Positions 12,689-64,000 of a stretch of DNA of 64,000 nt are shown here, piece after piece. The notes beneath the pieces are model-generated. The model was not told the DNA's origin. It saw only the letters and a program-made list of their open reading frames with translations, and ran no database searches. Made by a program: the position numbers and the translations under genes. Source of the stretch: Gavia stellata (lineage: Eukaryota > Chordata > Aves > Gaviiformes > Gaviidae); NCBI RefSeq assembly GCF_030936135.1, contig NC_082637.1, forward strand, positions 558,001 through 622,000, written 5' to 3'. Each line of letters starts with the position of its first letter. Within the stretch, counting starts at the first letter, position 1.

Positions 12689-15600
12689 AAAAATAAGAAA
12701 ATGAATGCACATTTTAAGATGTCCAATCTGGTAATCTACCTTTTTGCTACTATACATACTGATAATTAGCCCTTGCAATCATATGGGTATGATCGCTTAT
12801 TCTTAACTCTTTGAAAGTGCAGTCTAACTATCCAGCGTCCCCTCCCTGGCTCCTTAGCTTTCACAGTTCCTGGTCCTTTAGTGTCCTGTAAAATGTTTCA
12901 CACAAAGCATCAGGAACAGATTACCGCCAAAGGCTGCAGTCATGATTAGCAGTCTGATGGGGCTGAGCACATGACAACTGCAGGGCATTCCTTGGGGCGC
13001 AGGACAGGCGCTAGCTGTGTGGTTAGCACTTGCAGCAGCATCCTCTGCTGATTTATCAGCACACGTGTCATGCCAGCATGGCACTCGTGTGCCTTTCGCT
13101 CGGGATTCACAGAGGGAGAGGTCAGTGTGAGAGAGGCAGAAATAAGATAAAAAAAATCTTGTGGTAACAGAGGTTTTTGAGGCCTTTTATTGTTTTGTTA
13201 CTTTTGGACTGAAGGATGCAGCAGTTCCCAGCAGCTAGGCGTGCAAGTGGAAGTTAACGTGATCGGTATGGTGTACATTAACTACAACCTTACAAGGCAC
13301 AGATCTGTAAGCTGTAATGTGAACAGGAGGTGACAGCTGCAGAGCCTGTAGTCTGTAGAGTGACTAACATTTTAATTAATTACTTGCCTTAAGGCTTCTT
13401 AAGAGCAAACAAGTAATGGTTTAGGTACCACCTTTATGATTACCATTTATTAACAAAAAAAAAAGTAGCTGAATAGAACCTTTTAAAATACTGTTGGGCT
13501 ATTTTGTGGTGAATGGGCTAAACCGTCAGTATACAGGAGCGTACTGCGTTAAGAAAGGAACAATGCTGTGGTACAAGTCCTGCTGGAGCGTTAGTTGCTT
13601 TGTGTTTTAGATGTTTTAAGTAACTGACATTCAGCTCCCTTTTTTCCTAGAAGATTCCTTCAAATGTAGCTTCAGGAGGACTCCTAGATGGGAAGTCTGG
13701 AATCCAGCTTAGGATCTCAGTAACAGCACTACAGCTTTATGTTAAAGAAAGAGCTCTGCAGAAGAAAATCCATTATTTCCTCTGCAGCTGCTACTTTGCA
13801 CAGCTAATGCCATTTACTTAGCCTTGTATCTAGTTTATTGTAAAACTGAAGGTAACTTCCTGGGCTTTAGTCATAGCATAGATGATCTTAACTTTTTGGC
13901 TGATGAGATGGGTGTGACTGCCCAAGGGTTTAGCCACCAGTAGCAAAATCTGTGTCGCATGAGTATAGTACGTTTTAGCAGGGGCTTAGGTCCCTCTAAC
14001 TACTGTTACTGACAGGCTTGGCATCACAGCCTGATAGTTCCAGCTAACAGGAAGGCTTCTGATGTCCATTAATAAAAGCTTTATACAGCAAAGGGCCTGG
14101 GCTAAGCAATTCCCCTCAGCTTACCCTACAAGTAGCTGTGCTCATTTGTGAGCAGAGACTCTGGCTTGCTTATGCACCCCAAGAAAAGGACTGTTCCACT
14201 TCTGTAGCGAAGGAAGCTGTAGTGCATCTGTAAAGGCAAAACACAGTGCTGTGTCCTAGTAGCGTAGTTAACTTGGGTAACAAAAGTAAGGAGCTGGCTT
14301 ACTGTTACGTTCACCTGGGCTGTTAAGAATAACACCTTCATGGAGTGTTGAGCAAAGGGGTTCCAAAACAAAAGCTAACACAGATAGCTGTGCGTGGTAC
14401 TGCATTGGCTCTACAGTGATGGGTTTGCAAGGCAGGTGAGAGCTGTGGTTGCAGCATCTAGGGCACAAGAAGCACAAATAATAGCATTTATTTAGCTATT
14501 TGCATTGTTGCTATTTTGGCTTTCTTGCAATTAATTTCAGCATGAGCTGTACAAGTCTATTGGGGCATGGCATGGTGGGCCTCACTGTCCATGCTGCCTG
14601 AGTTAGGTCAGGTGTCGTCATGTGCTGCACTCTGGCATACCTTGTGGGAGTCAAGGGCTTTCTTTAATATTAAACTGTTCCCTGAAAATGAAACGCTCTT
14701 CTCTATAGTAAACCAGAACAGTCCAAATGCACATTAATTACAATTCATACCGTGGAATTCACCTCACTATTTTAATACCTAGTGAATGCTCTTGGAGTGT
14801 GAGGTAAGTGGATCGGAGTAGGAGTGGATCTGAAAAGATGTTAAGTCATTCATTCTAAATTGTCTTAGAAAAGAAAAAGAATCCAAACACCACAAATTTC
14901 CCTTCTGTTCAGATGTCACTATATAATTCTAGATAGCTGAAAGTGCTTTGATATGATAACTACTAGTAAACCTGGTTTAGAAGTTGAGGGTGAGGGGAGG
15001 GAAGGGACCAAAGCAAGATCACGGCAAGAGGAAGGGCAGATTCTTAAACACAACCTGACTTCTGGTTCTACCTCAGATGAAGGCTGTGACTTAGCAGTAG
15101 CACAGCTATAGGTGAGATTACATTTTGGTTTCATAACCAAAAACGTCTGAGGTTCTGATATGTGGCACTGGTCATAAACAGAGCCTCCAGGTTAAGACAG
15201 AAAACAAATGTTGGAGTATGACACTTCTGTCAAGGCAGTCCATGTTATAACCAGCAGAGCTTAACATACCGAAGGTTGGTGGAAATACCTGGATTTACCT
15301 CATTCTCTTCACCTTCCCCACACTCCTTCCCCCAGCTCAACAATCATACTGTATTTCTCTGTCTGCTGTGATGCAGTCCACTTTCTCATGTTCAAGCTCG
15401 CTCATCAAAGGTACAAGGTCAGAAAGGAATGTCAGGGAATGTAGTAGAAAATGAACCTTAACCTGTGTTCAAATGGTAGAATAACCTTCCTCAGGCATCT
15501 ATTAGTGATTCAAACTTCTGCTAGCAGGCAACCATTTGCTGAGTGTTGTTACTAGCATTCAGGCTTCTTTCCACTAGCCTTCTCAGCTGAAGCATTACTG

Positions 15601-16876
15601 TGTTAAAGTTTCTGCAGTAGGGCTGTTCCTTCTTGGAGGGTGTTGGGGAGGGCTAAAAAAGCTGTTGGTGGTGAGGTGAAATTTTGTTTTGGCCTGCGCT
15701 GTCACCTTGCTTTGTAAGCATTAAATGGGTTCTTGAGGAAAAGCCTATCTATAAGTAAGTATGTGGGCAAAACTTGCTTAAATTGCTGAGGCCATACCCT
15801 TAGACCTATCTAGTAGTAGTGTAACCATTTAACTTCAGTAGATCAAATACAAATCTTTCACTTTTAATCTGTCACAAAAGAGATGCAACTCAGACATTAT
15901 AGTTTAAGCATGCAACATGTCATAGGTAACAAAATTGATTAGATAGCAGTGTATATTAAATAAATCTTTGTGATTAAGTAAAAAATAAATCACAAAAACA
16001 ACTGCTGAGGAACATGTCTGCAGGCTCAGCTCTACACCTGTTTGCTTGTTTTTTTTCTTTTATACATCATCAGCAGCCAAATTCACAATTGATAGATATT
16101 GCACCAGAAAGACATGTGCAGTGAGAAGGAATATAATCACATTAATGTTTATGATAAAAAAACAGATATGACTTCCGTGTGTTACATAAAGTGCCTTCGG
16201 AGTTGGTGCAGTTAGAAACAAACAAAACCCCCATTGTTATTTAGGTATCATTAGCAATTGCATTCCAACAGGAGACAAAACAGACCTGTTTTCCATAGTG
16301 CCAAATTTCATTCAAAATGCCTCCATTGCAAACAGGAAAGGATAAGAAAAGGCTCACTATACAAAGATAATGACAGGGTTAAGCATACTTCCCCAAAATG
16401 ATTAATGCTAACCCTACCCCAAAATGCTTTATAGTACATGTAAATATTACCAATAACGAGGCAGTTTCTTTACTGAACATGAGATTTGGCATGCTATGTT
16501 ATGATTCTCCCTTGACTTGTAACTATTCTAATATTTATACAAAAATGCAACATCCAGTCCATACTTCTGGATACAGAAAAATATTTATGTGCTCAATGAA
16601 AGGTGTTGCTCTTGATAGACAGCCCCCATAGAGGAAGCCTCCTACTTTCTGAATGGTTTGGGAACACAAGGCTCAAAATGTGCTTTGAAAAAACGACACT
16701 GGCATCAAGTCTGGTACGAAATTAAGAAAAATGCTCATTTTTCCAAGTATATGATATTTAATTGTAATGAAATAATCTGAAAATGTCTAAATCAATTAAA
16801 AAGTAAACATGAGTTGTAATACTATACCTGTAAAATGATTAATTCCATTCATTGTCATTAGAAATTATGTAAAATA

Positions 16877-16882
16877 TTTATT
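16877..16882 (-). promoter_or_regulatory. AATAAA hexamer, proximal 3' end candidate
   Basis: The first canonical poly(A) hexamer after the stop codon, about 265 bases downstream of it on the minus strand. Use of this site would remove nearly the whole long UTR. The surrounding sequence is AT-rich, so a chance match is possible. Confidence 0.3.
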
Positions 16883-17145
16883 AAGGGCTTTGCCTACAGA
16901 GGCTCAACATAAATAGAGTAAGTCCTGCTGAAATGTGCTCAGAGTTCACGTTACGCAGTTGGTAAGCTGCTGTGGAGACGTCGGAAAAGCCACCCACAGG
17001 TTACAGTTCAAACTCCTGGATCTGGGCAGCTGCACTGTCGAAGGGTTTGCTCCATGAACCACCGCTGTGCAACTGTTCTGCCATAGTCACTCAGAGTCAA
17101 AAGTGCAAGCAGAACTTGCTTGAAGGGGGAAAAAACGTTGACGTT

Positions 17146-61709
<44,564 letters not shown>

Positions 61710-64000
61710 CTGGGGAAAAAAGAAAGATGTCTTAAGTTAAGGTGTCTTAAAACATGGGGTTTTATTCAGTAATTTTACTTTTTTCCCATTTAATCCGAAT
61801 CCCTAAAAAATAATACCTATGTTGCGGTCTTTAGCTTTAATACTTCTACAGAAACACGGCAAGCATAAAAATCATAAATTCTCAGCATTTCCATCCTGGA
61901 CTGTTTCAGATTAACAGAGAAAAGGAAAATACTTGGATACACATCTTCTACTCATCTTTAGCATCCAAGTTACAATCTTTTATTGACCTAATCTAAGACA
62001 AGATGATAGGCCATCCCTTCTGGGAAAACACACAGGAAAATTAACCCTTATGGAATCAGCAGTAAAAAGGAAGATTAACTAAAGACACAATGAGATGTGA
62101 AAATACCACAGAACTTTTGAAAAACTATTTTCAAGTATCTTTGAAGACTAAAATTTTAGAGAACCTGGAGGGAACATATGCAGTATAAGGAAAATGCAAA
62201 ACTTCTGGCTGAATACTGGCAATGTAGTCTGTGGAAAATCAATAGGCTAGAGTTAAAAAATTTCTTCATACGGCTTAGTGCCCCTATATTCGTTCTTGCA
62301 CAGGGGTGTGAGAGGATGCCAATTCTAGGCAGGGGATGATTATGTGGTTCTCGTGTCTACGACATCCTGAGCCTATGGCTGGGAAAGCAGCAAGTTCTGC
62401 AGAACTTTCACTGGGATTACAGCCACAGCAGGAGCCTTGCTGAGATCATTTGTTGGCATATTAAGAAATTTCCAAATTTGCATCTTAGTACACCATGCTT
62501 AGCTTACTCTTCAATAATAACATGAAGAACAGCTTTAAAGTTTACTGTTTAACAAATGCAGAGAAGTGCTCAGAAGTTTGCTGGCTGGAGTTAATCCAGA
62601 AATCTCATATAAAACCAAACTAACTGCTAGAGAAAGAACTTTATATTGTAATGATCATTAGGGCACCTATAAATATAATATAAATAATACTAAAAGAAAG
62701 GACACTAGAATATACCCAATTACTACAGATTATGTATGTTTTACAGGTACAGACCTCTTTGAAACAAAATCTCCTGTAAATAATTAGTATCTACTTCTAT
62801 TTTACCAGGAAGTGGTATATACAATTTCTCTGTTGACAGTGTCCCTTCATATATATTATAAAAAAAGGGCAAATTCATTTTTCTAAAGGAGAAATGTCAA
62901 CACGAACAAATTCTGATAGAAAAAAAAATGTGATTTTTTTTTCCCTACTATCATAAAAGCAGTGGCAGAATGCAGCAGTATTACCCCAGGTCAAAATACT
63001 GGCTCCAGGAATTCTGGTTTGAACTTGGTGAGGATCAGGTGAATTGCTATGAATTTCTTTGGAAAGGTCAAATAGAAAGGGCAATTCTTATGTTAAAAAT
63101 CCTCTGTCCCACCTGATTTTTTAAGTGTAAGTAATGGGAAATCTTAGCATAAAAGCAGGCCAATTTGTCCAGCAAGTAAAAATTTGTAAGAGGGATGGAA
63201 AAAAAAATCAGAGCAATTAAGCTAAGAACATTGTTTCTTAGACAAAAATTAAGCAGATGACACTTCTCTCAAAACCAGACATTTCAATAAAAACTGTAGG
63301 TGTAATACAGCTCTTCAGGGAGTGAATGCTCCACCTTGTTTTTTGCTACTTCATGGTGAAATTCACAGATGGCACGCATTATTGACAAAAATTAGGCATT
63401 AAAAAATAAATCCAAAATCAAATACTATGGATGAGACCTCAAAGTCTTAAAAATTTATTTACTTTAAAAATTACAGTATTTCTTTTAAAAAAAAAGTCTT
63501 AATTTTCCTCTTTGCCTTCTAGTTTTTGAACTTCCCAAGACACATCCTTCATGAACATGAATCAGAAACAAAAAAGCCCTAAAAAAAGCAGATATGCTAG
63601 CGTGTCTGCTTGATACTAAAATGTAATTTCTCACAGACCTGTGAGATTTATCAAAAATGAAGTGATAAAGCGCAGTGGTGTCAAGTGACCGAGTTCCATT
63701 CCTTATGGGACAGTGTCAGATTATAAAGGGAGAGCACCTGAGAAGTGCAAGGATCAATAATTACATTTTCCACTTGCTACGACATTGTTTTTGGGACTCA
63801 CAGCCACAAAAGCTTCTTCACATCCCAAAATTACAAGGAAGACCTCTAAAGGTAATTTCAGCTTTTACTTCTTGGTAACAAGACCCTTGCTATCCAATTA
63901 AAAAACATTTCAGAAGGAACTCATGTCCCACGTCAGTATTAGAATAATTTTGAAATATCCCCATAGCTGGTACAAAGACATCTAGAAGGAATTAGGCATG
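61710..64000 (-). other. partial intron at the window edge
   Basis: This is the intron leading into the first exon of the window. I looked for the preceding linker exon (ending near FSSLIQ in human) and WW1 on the minus strand and did not find them, so they lie further upstream of the gene, beyond 64000. The sequence is AT-rich and unique, with A-runs but no recognisable element. Confidence 0.6.

Larger units (their letters stand above)
11700..17145 (-). other. NEDD4L: probable NEDD4L 3' UTR
   Basis: The stretch directly follows the NEDD4L stop codon on the minus strand, carries no other recognisable gene and ends at a well-formed poly(A) site (AATAAA at 11719-11724 with U- and GU-rich sequence beyond it). 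That gives a UTR of about 5.4 kb, in the range expected for this gene, whose mammalian mRNAs also have a long 3' UTR. Earlier AATAAA hexamers on the minus strand at 16877-16882, 13186-13191 and 12683-12688 could give shorter isoforms. The far end is inferred from signals only; no transcript data were available. Confidence 0.5.

Noticed and set aside
1..17145. MIR122, expected downstream of NEDD4L in vertebrates
   Set aside because: On reading both strands I found no match to the mature sequence. A partial resemblance at about 14790 (TGGAGTGTGA followed by unrelated bases) lacks the rest of the miRNA and its hairpin arm.
61710..64000. WW1 exon or the preceding linker exon of NEDD4L
   Set aside because: No minus-strand frame here resembles them; they are presumably beyond the window.

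Overview
The window is vertebrate nuclear DNA, almost certainly from a bird. It is AT-rich, has long introns, and its only recognisable interspersed repeats are CR1 LINE fragments: three clear ones and one very decayed one. I saw no SINE or L1 sequence, no operon-like gene packing, and no RNA gene or CRISPR array. NEDD4L maps to human 18q21, and that block is generally on the Z chromosome in birds, so a Z origin is likely but cannot be shown from the sequence.

One protein-coding gene is present, on the minus strand: the 3' two thirds of NEDD4L (NEDD4-2), a HECT-type ubiquitin ligase. I mapped 20 coding exons with splice sites and phases, from 61709 down to the stop codon at 17146-17148. They encode the last 645 residues with no frame break. 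In order these are a regulatory Ser/Thr-rich linker with three SGK1/AKT-type RxRxxS/T sites (exons at 61.6, 59.6 and 51.0 kb), WW2 (51.6 kb), WW3 (48.3-46.5 kb), WW4 (46.5-39.5 kb), the linker helix (35.0 kb), and the complete HECT domain (33.7 to 17.1 kb) with its catalytic cysteine. The promoter, C2 domain and WW1 lie beyond position 64000. Residue numbers below are local to the window: residue 1 is the first codon of the exon at 61635-61709.

Layout: 1-11.7 kb is gene-poor flank downstream of NEDD4L, with two CR1 copies (6.0-6.6 and 9.5-10.0 kb), T/G-rich low-complexity tracts and one possible enhancer-like element near 7.4-7.6 kb. About 11.7-17.1 kb is the probable long 3' UTR, ending at a poly(A) signal at 11719-11724. 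From 17.1 to 61.7 kb exons alternate with introns. From 61.7 to 64 kb is the start of another large intron.

The most informative signal is the architecture of the regulatory linker. Six successive exons are phase 0 and multiples of three. Each SGK1-type site sits in a different exon, and the two most 5' exons have donors lacking the +5 G, one of them also with a tandem NAGNAG acceptor. This suggests phosphosite content could be set by splicing. Otherwise I found no convincing undescribed system; remaining observations are repeats, G-quadruplex candidates, a poly(A) tract preceded by AATAAA, and a few unexplained open frames.
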